The notes under the pieces were generated by a model that was not told where the DNA came from, made no database searches, and saw only the letters and a program-made list of their open reading frames with translations. Shown here piece by piece: positions 49,125 to 57,815 of a DNA stretch of 64,000 bases. The DNA is from Paraburkholderia polaris (GTDB lineage Bacteria; Pseudomonadota; Gammaproteobacteria; Burkholderiales; Burkholderiaceae), in assembly GCF_012927345.1 (NCBI RefSeq), contig NZ_JABBGJ010000009.1, positions 1 to 64,000 on the forward strand, in the 5' to 3' direction. The position numbers and the translations under genes were made by a program. The number at the start of each line of letters is the position of its first letter. Position 1 is the stretch's first letter.

Positions 49125-49259
49125 CTACCGGTAATACCGGGCCAGCAGCATTGAAATCGAGGCTAATGTTCCGCCGATGATCGTGAAGGGGTACATGAAG
49201 TAGATAAAGCGTTCACGAAACGCACGGTTCTCGATGACGTAATCTATGAGATTGGGCAT
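49125..49259 (-). CDS. 44-residue single-pass membrane protein
   Basis: A short protein MPNLIDYVIENRAFRERFIY that continues into a hydrophobic helix (about residues 22-38, FMYPFTIIGGTLASISML) and ends LLARYYR. A good AGGGGAA RBS precedes the ATG at 49259. The open frame to 49385 is not supported because the RBS sits at the inner start. It follows a larger membrane protein gene on the same strand. No family recognised. Confidence 0.55.
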   Translation of the reverse strand: MPNLIDYVIENRAFRERFIYFMYPFTIIGGTLASISMLLARYYR

Positions 49260-49315
49260 GTTGGTTCCCCTGTGAAAATGGTGGAAAAAGTATAGCTCAA
49301 CGGGCGCTAAATTAG

Positions 49316-49762
49316 TTAGGTTAACGAATAATGGGATAGGAAAAAGGAGGTCGCAACGATTGCTGTCATCAGCAGTGAAAGCCATGTCAGCCCTCGGTCA
49401 CGAGTTCTCTCGCTGTCGTCATATACCGGGCGGGATGTCGCATCGGCTGCGGCGAACGAGACGAGTATCGAAGCCGCGACAATAAACAGCACGTGCCAGA
49501 GCAGTCCTGCCAGCATGAAAACGAGCGCGCTGTTCGTCGACGCTTCGCCCAACGCGCTACCGATTTCATAGCAAGCGCTGGCGCACATCGAAATGACGAC
49601 CCACAGTAACTGGCCGTCCTGAATGGCTCTCGCTGCGATGCCTTTCGACGCGTGCCGATAGAAGCGCGAGAAGCTCAACAGGGGCAGCAGGGCAATCGGC
49701 GCGAACACCGGTACGCCGACATTAAAAAACAACCAGCTCAAGCGGCTAAGTAGGACGATCAT
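49316..49762 (-). CDS. Hypothetical membrane protein, 3-4 helices
   Basis: A 148-residue protein with hydrophobic segments at about 5-32 (LSRLSWLFFNVGVPVFAPIALLPL), 52-70, 77-104 (SALVFMLAGLLWHVLFIVAASILVSFAA) and 124-145. No motif of a known transporter or enzyme is seen. It precedes the 44-residue membrane protein by 56 bp, and both may form one unit. G+C is lower than in its neighbours, which could mean acquired DNA, but the stretch is short. Confidence 0.6.
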   Translation of the reverse strand: MIVLLSRLSWLFFNVGVPVFAPIALLPLLSFSRFYRHASKGIAARAIQDGQLLWVVISMCASACYEIGSALGEASTNSALVFMLAGLLWHVLFIVAASILVSFAAADATSRPVYDDSERTRDRGLTWLSLLMTAIVATSFFLSHYSLT

Positions 49763-50038
49763 AGGAATGCTGAGGTGTGGGCAATGCAGAGATCATCCCG
49801 CTGCGCTCAATGCGCGGTCAATCTACCGAACGGCTAGCTTGCGCAAGGGCAACCCGACCCGGCATCATTCGCTAGAATCGGCCCACCGCTCATTGCAACA
49901 GCCGCACCGATCCAGCTCAACGTGAAAAGCAATGCTCGAACAGCGTGATTAGCAATTGACGATTAGTTAGAACCGCCCGCGGACAAACTCCCTATAGTCG
50001 AAAGCCTCCCAGACAACACACACTAAAGGGGCTTCCCG

Positions 50039-51061
50039 ATGAACCGCTTACTTCGTCCGCTCGCCGCGTTCGCTACGCTGCTCGCGCTGTCCGCGCCGTT
50101 TTCTTCTGTTGCACACGCCGACACCAAAGAAGTCGTGATCGCGTATCAGGACATGGTCGTGCCGTGGCGCTATGCGCAGGCCACCGGCGAGGTCGAGAAA
50201 GCCACCGGCTATAAGGTCACTTACCGCAAGCTCGGCAGCGGTGCCGACGTGATCCGCGCACTGGCTTCCGGCTCGGTGCAACTCGGCGAAGCAGGGTCGA
50301 GCCCGATCGCAGCCGGGCTGTCGCAAGGTGTCGATATTTCGCTGTTCTGGATTCTGGACAACATAAACGACGCCGAAGCGCTGGTCGCACGCGACGGTTC
50401 CAACGTCACCAGTGTCGCCGGTCTGAAGGGCAAGAAGATTGGCGTGCCGTTCGTGTCGACTTCGCACTTTCATACGCTGGTTGCGCTGCAGAACGCCGGC
50501 GTGAATCCGTCCGATGTGAAGATCGTCAATCTGCGCCCGCCCGAAATCGCGGCGGCGTGGGAACGCGGCGATATCGACGCGACGTACATCTGGGACCCGG
50601 TGCTGGCGAAGGTGAAGAAGAACGGCAAGGTGCTGATCACATCGGGTCAGGTTGCGCAGCAAACCGGCAAGGCGACTTTCGACGGCTTCGTCGTCGACCG
50701 CAAGTTTGCTAGCCAGAACGCCGAGTTCGTCGCGCGCCTTGTGAAGGTGCTGGCCGCGACCGATGCGAGCTACCGCGATCACACGTCGGCATGGACCGCG
50801 ACGTCGCCGCAGGTCGAGGCGGTTGCGAAGGAGTCCGGCGCCACCGCACAGGAAGTGCCCGCAAGTCTCGCGTTGTATGCGTTCCCGACGCCGGCGCAGC
50901 AGGCGTCGAATGCATGGCTTGGCGGCGGTGTGCAATCTGGCGCGGCTAAATCGCTCGCCGCGACCGCTGCTTTCCTGAAGACGCAAGGCACGATTCAGAA
51001 TGTGCTGGCCGATTACTCGACCGGCGTCGATCCGCAGTTCGTGCAGCGTGCGGCGCACTAA
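50039..51061 (+). CDS. tauA: Taurine-binding periplasmic protein
   Basis: A 340-residue binding protein of the taurine/aliphatic sulfonate class. The signal peptide is MNRLLRPLAAFATLLALSAP...VAHA (about residues 1-27), and the mature protein starts DTKEVVIAYQDMVVPWRYA. Family features are LGSGADVIRALASGSVQLGEAGSSPIAAGLSQG and LRPPEIAAAWERGDIDATYIWDPVL. It delivers taurine to TauBC. It is first of a three-gene operon, and the region upstream must hold a CysB/Cbl-like promoter, which I could not define. Confidence 0.93.
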   Translation: MNRLLRPLAAFATLLALSAPFSSVAHADTKEVVIAYQDMVVPWRYAQATGEVEKATGYKVTYRKLGSGADVIRALASGSVQLGEAGSSPIAAGLSQGVDISLFWILDNINDAEALVARDGSNVTSVAGLKGKKIGVPFVSTSHFHTLVALQNAGVNPSDVKIVNLRPPEIAAAWERGDIDATYIWDPVLAKVKKNGKVLITSGQVAQQTGKATFDGFVVDRKFASQNAEFVARLVKVLAATDASYRDHTSAWTATSPQVEAVAKESGATAQEVPASLALYAFPTPAQQASNAWLGGGVQSGAAKSLAATAAFLKTQGTIQNVLADYSTGVDPQFVQRAAH

Positions 51062-51098
51062 GCTTTGAGCATATCCATCAGCATCATGAGGCACGGCG

Positions 51099-51905
51099 AT
51101 GAGCGGTCTTGAGATCCGGAAGTTGCAGGTCGCTTACGAAGGCACCCGCGGCGCGGCGCCGCACATCGCGCTCGCGGATGTCGATCTGAGCATCGAGCCG
51201 GGTGAATTCGTTGTCGCGCTGGGTGCGTCCGGTTGCGGCAAGACGACCTTGCTGAACTGCATTGCCGGTTTCATTCAGCCGACCGAAGGCGAGGTGCGTC
51301 TGAGCGGCGAACCCGTGCGTGGGCCGGGCGCGGATCGCGGTGTCGTGTTCCAGAAGTACGCGCTGATGCCTTGGCTTGACGTGCTCGACAACGTCGCGCT
51401 CGGCTTGCGTTTTCAGCGTGTGCCAAAAGTGCAGCGCGAGCGCATCGCGCTGGAGATGCTGGCGTTGGTTGGGCTTGAGAAGCATGCGCGCTCGCGGGTC
51501 TACGCGTTGTCGGGCGGCATGCAGCAGCGCGTGGGCATTGCACGCGCGCTGGCAAGCGATCCGCAAGTGCTGCTGATGGATGAACCGATGGGTGCGCTCG
51601 ACGCGATGACGCGCGAGTCGATGCAGGAGCTCGTGCTAGACGTCTGGGGCCGCACCCGCAAGACGGTGTTCTTCATTACGCATAGCGTGGAGGAAGCGCT
51701 GTTTCTGGCGACACGCCTCGTCGTGATGACGCCGGGGCCGGGCCGTATCGCCGAGAGCTACGACCTGCCGTTCGCGCGGCGCTTTCTCGAGACACGCGAT
51801 GCGCGCGCGGTGAAGTCGTCGCCGGAGTTCATCGAATGGCGCGAGCGGCTCGTGCGCCGTCTGCACGAACGCAATGAGCGGAACCAGGAAGAGGTGCTGT
51901 CGTGA
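51099..51905 (+). CDS. tauB: Taurine ABC transporter ATPase
   Basis: A 268-residue ATPase. Walker A is GASGCGKTT, the Q-loop is [24 protein letters not shown], the signature is [15 protein letters not shown], Walker B is [13 protein letters not shown] and the switch is ITHSVEEAL. The text [13 protein letters not shown] is typical of the sulfonate/nitrate/taurine class. It ends in a TGA that overlaps the GTG start of tauC. Confidence 0.95.
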   Translation: MSGLEIRKLQVAYEGTRGAAPHIALADVDLSIEPGEFVVALGASGCGKTTLLNCIAGFIQPTEGEVRLSGEPVRGPGADRGVVFQKYALMPWLDVLDNVALGLRFQRVPKVQRERIALEMLALVGLEKHARSRVYALSGGMQQRVGIARALASDPQVLLMDEPMGALDAMTRESMQELVLDVWGRTRKTVFFITHSVEEALFLATRLVVMTPGPGRIAESYDLPFARRFLETRDARAVKSSPEFIEWRERLVRRLHERNERNQEEVLS

Positions 51906-52771
51906 CGGCTTCGCGTGAATCTTTGGGCAACGTGCCTCTGAGCCAGACAGGCGAGCCGCCGCGACGTAAAGCGCGGCCGGTACGCGGTTGGCGTTTGCCG
52001 GGCGAGGGCCCAACCGCGGCGCTGAGCGCGGTCTCGGTCACGACGCTCGCGGCGCTGTGGTGGTTCGCTACGCATTTGCACTGGCTGCCGCCGCTATTTC
52101 TGCCGACGCCAGAGGCTGTTTGGGCCGCGTTTCTGGACGCCTGGCACGGACGCATTCAAGGCGGGTTGCCGCTCTCCGAGCATCTCGCATGGAGTGCGCT
52201 GCGCGTGTTCGGTGCGTTCGCGCTGGCCGCGATCACGGCGGTGCCGGTTGGGATCCTGATGGGCGTGAGCCGGGTCGTACGCGGCTTGCTCGATCCGCCG
52301 CTGGAGTTCTACCGGCCGCTGCCACCGCTTGCGTATCTGCCGCTGGTGGTGATCTGGTTCGGAATTGACGAGACGGCGAAGATCGTCGTGATCTATCTCG
52401 CCTGTTTCGCCCCGATTGCGATGGCAGCGCGTGCCGGTGTGCGCAGCGCGACCATCGAGCAGATTCATGCGGCCTATTCGCTAGGTGGAAGCTTCGCGCA
52501 GATCGTGCGCCATGTGGTTCTGCCGGCGGCGTTGCCTGAGATTCTGACCGGCTTGCGGATTGCAATCGGCTTTGGCTGGACCACCCTGGTTGCCGCCGAG
52601 ATGGTCGCGGCCACCGCCGGTCTCGGTCAGATGGTGCTCAACGCGTCGAGCTTTCTGCGTACCGATGTGGTGGTGATGGGCATCGTGCTGATCGGACTGA
52701 TCGCGTGGCTGTTCGATCTCGGCATGCGTGCGTTGGAGCGGCGGCTGGTGCCGTGGAAGGGGCGCGTGTAG
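51902..52771 (+). CDS. tauC: Taurine ABC transporter permease
   Basis: A 289-residue inner-membrane permease with about six helices. The N-terminal ~35 residues are polar and basic. The BPD_transp_1 signature is visible: [35 protein letters not shown], then [48 protein letters not shown] with the EAA loop. GTG start overlapping the tauB stop indicates coupling. No tauD follows, so oxidative taurine desulfonation genes lie elsewhere. Confidence 0.93.
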   Translation: MTASRESLGNVPLSQTGEPPRRKARPVRGWRLPGEGPTAALSAVSVTTLAALWWFATHLHWLPPLFLPTPEAVWAAFLDAWHGRIQGGLPLSEHLAWSALRVFGAFALAAITAVPVGILMGVSRVVRGLLDPPLEFYRPLPPLAYLPLVVIWFGIDETAKIVVIYLACFAPIAMAARAGVRSATIEQIHAAYSLGGSFAQIVRHVVLPAALPEILTGLRIAIGFGWTTLVAAEMVAATAGLGQMVLNASSFLRTDVVVMGIVLIGLIAWLFDLGMRALERRLVPWKGRV

Positions 52772-52776
52772 TTATT

Positions 52777-52839
52777 GCGGTCCAAGCGGTCCAAGCGGTC
52801 CAAATGGCCCAAGCTGCCAGAGCTGCCAGAGCTGCCAGT
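52777..52839. repeat. Seven 9-bp units in two related blocks
   Basis: Three GCGGTCCAA units, one ATGGCCCAA, then three GCTGCCAGA/T units, perfectly phased from 52777. They begin 6 bp after the tauC stop and end 52 bp before the end of the HAD gene. Confidence 0.85.
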
Positions 52840-52891
52840 GGGTGGCGGAAACCGCCCACCGCCAGCCGCTCAGGCAGCTCTCAGCCAACCC

Positions 52892-53575
52892 TCAGCGGAA
52901 CAATTCAATCACCGGCCAGCCGCGTTCCGTGGCGATGGCGCGCAAACGCGGGTCGGGGTTGGTCGCGACCGGATGCGTGACGCGCTCCAGCAAAGGCACG
53001 TCGTTAATCGAATCGCTATAGAACCAGCTCTGCGGAAAGTCCTGTAGACGATGGCCGAGCGAAGCCAGCCAGCTCTCGGTGCGCGTGATCTTGCCTTCGC
53101 GGAAGGTCGGCACGCCGACGGCAGTTCCGGTAAAGCGCGCCAAAGGATTTCCGCCTTCAGTGCCGAGATCGATCCCCAGCAGATGTTCGAAGCCGAGCGC
53201 CTTGCCGATCGGCTTCGTAATGAACACATTGGTGGCCGTGACGATGCAACACAGGTCGCCTGCTTCGATATGACGTTGCACGAGTTCCCGCGCAGCCGGC
53301 AGGATGGCCGGCGCAATCACATCCTCCATGAACTGCGCATGCCACGCGTCGAGCTGCTCGCGCGAGTGGCGAGCCAGTGGCGCCAATGTGTAGTTCAGAT
53401 AGGCGGTCATATCGAGCGTGCCGGCCACATACTGCCGATAGTAATCGTCGATTTCTTCCGCGTGCTGCGCGGCGCCTTCTATGCCCAATCCGGCGATGAA
53501 GTGAGCCCATGCCTGATCGCTGTCGAGCGGCAGCAGCGTATGGTCCAGGTCGAACAGCGCAAGGTTGCGGCTCAT
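52892..53575 (-). CDS. HAD-superfamily phosphatase (HAD-IB, SerB-like)
   Basis: A 227-residue phosphatase. Motif I is LFDLDHTLLPLDSD (nucleophile Asp10 and general acid Asp12 near the start), motif II VTATNVFITKP, motif III near FREGKITR, motif IV YSDSINDVPLL. The cap helices follow motif I. In related species these act on phosphoserine-like or nucleotide substrates; the specificity is not visible here. Start at MSRNLALFD (53575), with the first Asp at the usual distance. Confidence 0.87.
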   Translation of the reverse strand: MSRNLALFDLDHTLLPLDSDQAWAHFIAGLGIEGAAQHAEEIDDYYRQYVAGTLDMTAYLNYTLAPLARHSREQLDAWHAQFMEDVIAPAILPAARELVQRHIEAGDLCCIVTATNVFITKPIGKALGFEHLLGIDLGTEGGNPLARFTGTAVGVPTFREGKITRTESWLASLGHRLQDFPQSWFYSDSINDVPLLERVTHPVATNPDPRLRAIATERGWPVIELFR

Positions 53576-53800
53576 CCAGAGTCCTCGTGATGAAGTAGGC
53601 AAACTGAGTAGTTGAGCGAATCGCGTGCCGGACCATGAGCCGGCACACAGCAATCCACAGGTTGGCACGAGCGTATATTTAAAAGCACAAAAATACAATA
53701 AGGCAAAAATGTGCAACACTACTGTCATAAACGCCCCGGGTGCCGGTTCGCGCGGCATGCGGTTCGGGTCATGGCAGCAGGAACGGATGCGCAGTGCCTT

Positions 53801-55468
53801 ATGTTGATTCTCCTTAACCTTCTAGCCGGTGTGGCACTCCTCGTGTGGGGGTCGCACATCGTACGTACCGGCATCCTGCGCGTACTCGGCGCCGATCTGC
53901 GCGGCATCCTCGGCCGCAGCACCAGCAGCCGCTGGCGCGCCTTCGTCTCGGGCGTCGGCGTCACCAGCCTCGTGCAGAGCAGCAATGCAACGGCGGTGAT
54001 CGTCACGTCGTTCGCTGCGCAAGGTCTCCTGCCGCTCACCAGCGGCCTTGCGATCATGCTTGGCGCCGACGTCGGCACCGCACTGATGGCGCGGTTGCTG
54101 ACACTCGATCTGTCATGGCTGTCGCCGATCCTGATTCTGTCCGGCGTACCGCTCTTTCTGTCGCGCAAGCAAACGCGCCTCGGCCAGGTCGGCCGTACGT
54201 TGATCGGGCTCGGCTTGATCCTGCTGGCGCTGCACCTGATCGTCGAAGCCGCCCAGCCGATGATGCAGGGCGCCGGCGTGCGCGTGATGTTCGGCGCGCT
54301 GACCGGTGACACCATGCTCGACGCGCTGGTCGGCGCGGCATTTGCGATGCTGTCCTATTCGAGTCTCGCGGCGGTCCTGCTGACAGCGACGCTCGCCTCG
54401 TCCGGCGTGATCTCCCTGAAGGTGGCGCTGTGTCTCGTGATTGGCGCGAATCTCGGCAGCGGCCTGCTGGCGCTGATGGGCACGCTCGCGCAGAACGCGG
54501 CGGCGCGACGCCTGGCCTTGGGCAGTCTGGCGTTCAAGCTGGCCGGTGCATTGCTGATCCTGCCGTTCGCGCCGCTGCTTGCGCGCGGCTTGCCGGTGCT
54601 GATCGCGAATCCGCGCGAAGCGGTGGTCGGCTTTCACGTGATCTACAACACGCTGCGTTGCTGCGCCTGCCTTTCGTTGATCGATCCGATGGCGCGCATC
54701 TGCACGCGGGTGTTGCCGGACCGGCCGCAGCCCAACGGCGAACTGCGGCCGCTGCATCTGGATGCCGCCGCGCTTTCCACCCCCACGCTCGCACTCGCGC
54801 ACGCCGCACGCGAGGTGCTGCGCATCGGCGACATCGTGCGCACCATGCTCGATAACGTCGCGGACCTGATCCATGAGAACAGCCTCGACAAGGCGCGCGA
54901 AACGGTCCGTATGGACGACGACGTGGACGAACTCTACGCCGCGGTCAAATCCTATCTGACACTGATCTCCCGCGAGCAACTCGACGAAGCCGACAGCCGC
55001 CGCTGGACCGACATCATCTCGCTGACGATCAATCTGGAGCATGCGGGCGACATCATCGAGCGGATCGTCGGCGATATCGAGGAAAAGAAGATTGCGCACC
55101 GGCTGTCGTTTTCGGAGGAGGGGCTGGGCGAACTGGACGACCTGCAGGCACGGCTCGTCAGCAATCTGCAGCTTGGCCTGTCGGTGTTTCTGAATAACGA
55201 TTTGCGTTGTGCGGAGCGGTTGCTGGCGGAGAAGGAGCGCTTTCGCGATCTGGAGCGCGCGTATTCATACAAGCACCTGGACCGGCTCGCCGGGCAAACC
55301 TTGCGCAGCATCGAGACCAGCGCGTTGCATCTGGATCTGATCAGCGACATGAAACGGCTCAATTCGCTATTCTGTTCGACGGCCTATCCGGTGCTCGATG
55401 CAGCCGGCGCGCTGCACGACACGCGCTTGCGCAAGCGCGTGCTCGACACGATCCATGTGAAGGAATAA
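53801..55468 (+). CDS. Na/Pi-cotransporter family protein with PhoU domain
   Basis: A 555-residue membrane protein. Residues 1-310 hold two repeats of the Na/Pi cotransporter (PF02690) with the conserved QSSNATAVIVTSF in VGVTSLVQSSNATAV and a second MLSYSSLAAVLLTA. The cytosolic PhoU-like helical domain (about 340-555) has EVLRIGDIVRTMLDNVADLI and INLEHAGDIIERI. Family knowledge suggests phosphate uptake, efflux or regulation. It is single and convergent with the DeoR/GlpR gene. Confidence 0.9.
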   Translation: MLILLNLLAGVALLVWGSHIVRTGILRVLGADLRGILGRSTSSRWRAFVSGVGVTSLVQSSNATAVIVTSFAAQGLLPLTSGLAIMLGADVGTALMARLLTLDLSWLSPILILSGVPLFLSRKQTRLGQVGRTLIGLGLILLALHLIVEAAQPMMQGAGVRVMFGALTGDTMLDALVGAAFAMLSYSSLAAVLLTATLASSGVISLKVALCLVIGANLGSGLLALMGTLAQNAAARRLALGSLAFKLAGALLILPFAPLLARGLPVLIANPREAVVGFHVIYNTLRCCACLSLIDPMARICTRVLPDRPQPNGELRPLHLDAAALSTPTLALAHAAREVLRIGDIVRTMLDNVADLIHENSLDKARETVRMDDDVDELYAAVKSYLTLISREQLDEADSRRWTDIISLTINLEHAGDIIERIVGDIEEKKIAHRLSFSEEGLGELDDLQARLVSNLQLGLSVFLNNDLRCAERLLAEKERFRDLERAYSYKHLDRLAGQTLRSIETSALHLDLISDMKRLNSLFCSTAYPVLDAAGALHDTRLRKRVLDTIHVKE

Positions 55469-55599
55469 GCGGCACACAACTGTGAGTCGCAAGCGGCCGC
55501 TTATAGGCGGGAAATTTGCCGCCGCCTGTGGCCGGTCGCGCAGCGCCCTTGCTGCGCTCCCGTACAGCGTTCGCGCGAAGCTCCGAGCACGCCCGCGCC

Positions 55600-56370
55600 C
55601 TAAGCCAGAACGATCTCTTCCAGCTTCTTTTTGAGCGACGCAAAGTCGGCGGCTTCAGCCGCCTTTTTGTTGGTGACCAGCACGTCGATCCGATCGACCG
55701 GGCAGTACGAAATCCGGCTGCGCTGACCGATCTTGCTGTAATCGGCGAGGATCACCACGCGGTCTGCGTTGGCGACCATGGCGCGCGCCACTTCGGTTTC
55801 AGCGTGATCGTAGTTGGTCGCGCCATGCCGGTGATCGATGCCGACCGGCGAGAGCAAGGCCATGTCCGCACGATAGCGCTGGATGTCGAGCACGGTGGTG
55901 GCGCCGGTGGTCGCCATGGCGCGATCGCTGATCGAGCCGCCCAGCAGGATCACTTCGTTGGCCGCTTCCGTTTGATCCACGGCGCCGCGCATTTTCAGCG
56001 CGACGTCGATGGAATTGGTGACGATCGTCAGGTTTGCCAGCTTCGCCAACTCTTCAGCGAGCGCCGCGGTGGTGGTGCCCGCGTCGATGAACAGTGTCTG
56101 GCCGCTCGCGATCAACCCGATGGCCGCCTTGGCAATCGCCGTTTTGGATTTGACGCGCATGTGGGCGCGCTCGGCGATCGGCGCCTCGTCGGCGGGTTTG
56201 ATCGCGCCGCCATGTACACGCCGCAATTCACCGAGCGCTTCCAGGTCGAGCAGGTCGCGCCTCACCGTTTCGCGCGACACTCCGAGGTCCGCCATGATCC
56301 GTTCGGTCGACACGCGTTGAAGCGTGGACAGCAACGCGCGAATTCTCTGATGACGGTCTTCCTGCCACAT
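55600..56370 (-). CDS. DeoR/GlpR-family repressor
   Basis: A 256-residue regulator. The DNA-binding helix-turn-helix is VSTERIMADLGVSRETVRRDLLDLEALGELRRVHGGA (about residues 20-56). The DeoRC effector domain includes GQTLFIDAGTTTAALAEEL, LTIVTNSIDVAL, LLGGSISDRAMATTGATTVL and ADRVVILADYSKIGQRSR. GlpR proteins of this type respond to glycerol-3-phosphate. It is divergent from a glycerophosphodiester phosphodiesterase and an ABC importer, with an operator array between them. Confidence 0.9.
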   Translation of the reverse strand: MWQEDRHQRIRALLSTLQRVSTERIMADLGVSRETVRRDLLDLEALGELRRVHGGAIKPADEAPIAERAHMRVKSKTAIAKAAIGLIASGQTLFIDAGTTTAALAEELAKLANLTIVTNSIDVALKMRGAVDQTEAANEVILLGGSISDRAMATTGATTVLDIQRYRADMALLSPVGIDHRHGATNYDHAETEVARAMVANADRVVILADYSKIGQRSRISYCPVDRIDVLVTNKKAAEAADFASLKKKLEEIVLA

Positions 56371-56552
56371 GCATTTTTCCTTGGATGCGAACGCTCGCTC
56401 ACACGGCTTGTTTTTAAAGTGTCATCGTGGACACGGATGTGTGTCCGGACGATGTCAAGCGTACTACTTTAGCCGAATTGTGTTGTATTTTTTTGGCAGC
56501 TTGCAAGTTTGTGTATTTCACTTTAGCCTTCGCAGATCGAAACGTCGCGCCG

Positions 56553-56604
56553 TTTTCGAACATCAAATGTTCGAAAAGGAATTGAAATGTCCGGTTTCGA
56601 ACAT
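56553..56604. promoter_or_regulatory. Candidate GlpR operator: three alternating CGAACAT half-sites
   Basis: TTTTCGAACAT (56553-56563) and ATGTTCGAAAA (56567-56577) are exact inverted 11-mers with a CAA spacer. A third half-site TTTCGAACAT follows at 56595-56604. CGAACAT/ATGTTCG is the half-site of GlpR-type operators in enterics. They lie in the 553-bp region between the repressor gene and the phosphodiesterase gene, and the array is probably shared by both promoters. Two copies of TTTTTTGGCAG-TTGC (56488 and 56614) flank it. Confidence 0.65.
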
Positions 56605-56923
56605 TTCACGGCGTTTTTTGGCAGTTTGCTTGACCCAAGTCGTTGCCATAATGGATCTTGGGATCTGCCGCCTGAACCATTCGCTGCCGCATGCGGCGCT
56701 GCCTGGAAACCGCACGGTTCGGCATCCTGACAATAAGATTGCAGGGGCGTCGTGGGCAGCACGTTGGCCGTGCGGCCGGCTATCGCAGCGGGGCCCATTG
56801 GCGCGATACTACGCGCAGGGCTCACGCGTAAAGGCTGCATGGCGCAGCGCATCATGGCGGTGGTGGTAGCTGGGAACGTGTCGAGAGCATATTTAACCCG
56901 CTCTATCTGGAAGGTAACGAGAC

Positions 56924-57709
56924 GTGGCAAACGGGATTGATCGCACTTTATCCGCAGCCTGGCCATATCCGAGGCTGGTTGCGCATCGCTGCGGCGGCAC
57001 ACTGGCGCCGGAGAACACGCTGGCCGGTTTCGACGCGTGCGTGCGCTACGGCTACCGCATGGTCGAATTCGACGCCAAGCTCTCTGCCGACAACCATCTC
57101 TTTCTGTTGCACGACGATACGCTGGAACGCACGACCAACGGCCGTGGCGCCGCGGCTGAACACACGTGGGACCAACTGGCCGCGCTCAATGCCGGCGCCT
57201 GGTTCGGGCCGCAGTTCGCCGGCGCGCGCCTGCCGACGCTCGCCGAGGCCGCCGGGCGTTGCGCACGGCACGGCATTGCCGCCAACATTGAAATCAAACC
57301 CTGCCCGGGTCGTGACGAAATCACCGGGCGGCTGGTTGCAAGCGGCGCGCTGACTTTGTGGCAAGGGCAGACGCCGCCGCTGCTGTCATCGTTTTCGTTC
57401 GAGGCGCTCGCTGCTGCGCGCGATGCAGCGCTCTCATTGCAACGCGGCATGCTGTTCGAAGAGGTCCCGGCGGACTGGCTGCGCATTGTGCGAGAACTGG
57501 ATTGCGTGTCGTTGCACGCGAGCCACCGGCATTTGAGCGAGCCGCTGGTCGCCGAGATCAAGGCGGCTGGATTGCGGGTGCTGGCCTACACGGTGAACGA
57601 TCCTGAGCGTGCGCAATTGCTCGCACAATGGGGTGTCGACATGATTTGTACAGATCGTATCGATAGACTGGAACACGACATGTTTTCGGCACCGGCAAAT
57701 CCGGACTGA
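56924..57709 (+). CDS. ugpQ: Glycerophosphodiester phosphodiesterase
   Basis: A 261-residue GDPD TIM-barrel enzyme hydrolysing glycerophosphodiesters to glycerol-3-phosphate and an alcohol. The active-site strands are VAHRCGGTLAPENTLAGF (H and catalytic N-terminal motif), VEFDAKLSADNHLFLLHDDTLERTTNG and NIEIKPCPG. Length matches the short cytosolic UgpQ. Start is GTG at 56924 after a GGAAGGTAAC RBS. The importer genes downstream may bring in phosphodiester or product. The gene symbol is by family, not by a ugp operon. Confidence 0.92.
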   Translation: MANGIDRTLSAAWPYPRLVAHRCGGTLAPENTLAGFDACVRYGYRMVEFDAKLSADNHLFLLHDDTLERTTNGRGAAAEHTWDQLAALNAGAWFGPQFAGARLPTLAEAAGRCARHGIAANIEIKPCPGRDEITGRLVASGALTLWQGQTPPLLSSFSFEALAAARDAALSLQRGMLFEEVPADWLRIVRELDCVSLHASHRHLSEPLVAEIKAAGLRVLAYTVNDPERAQLLAQWGVDMICTDRIDRLEHDMFSAPANPD

Positions 57710-57815
57710 GCATGGCGCGGGTGCGCGAGTGTGAGCTTGCACAGGTGTGCGCCCAGAGAGCTAGAAATTAGAAATTTTCCAAACGTAGCACTTTCGGCAG
57801 AGGATGGGGAAGACT

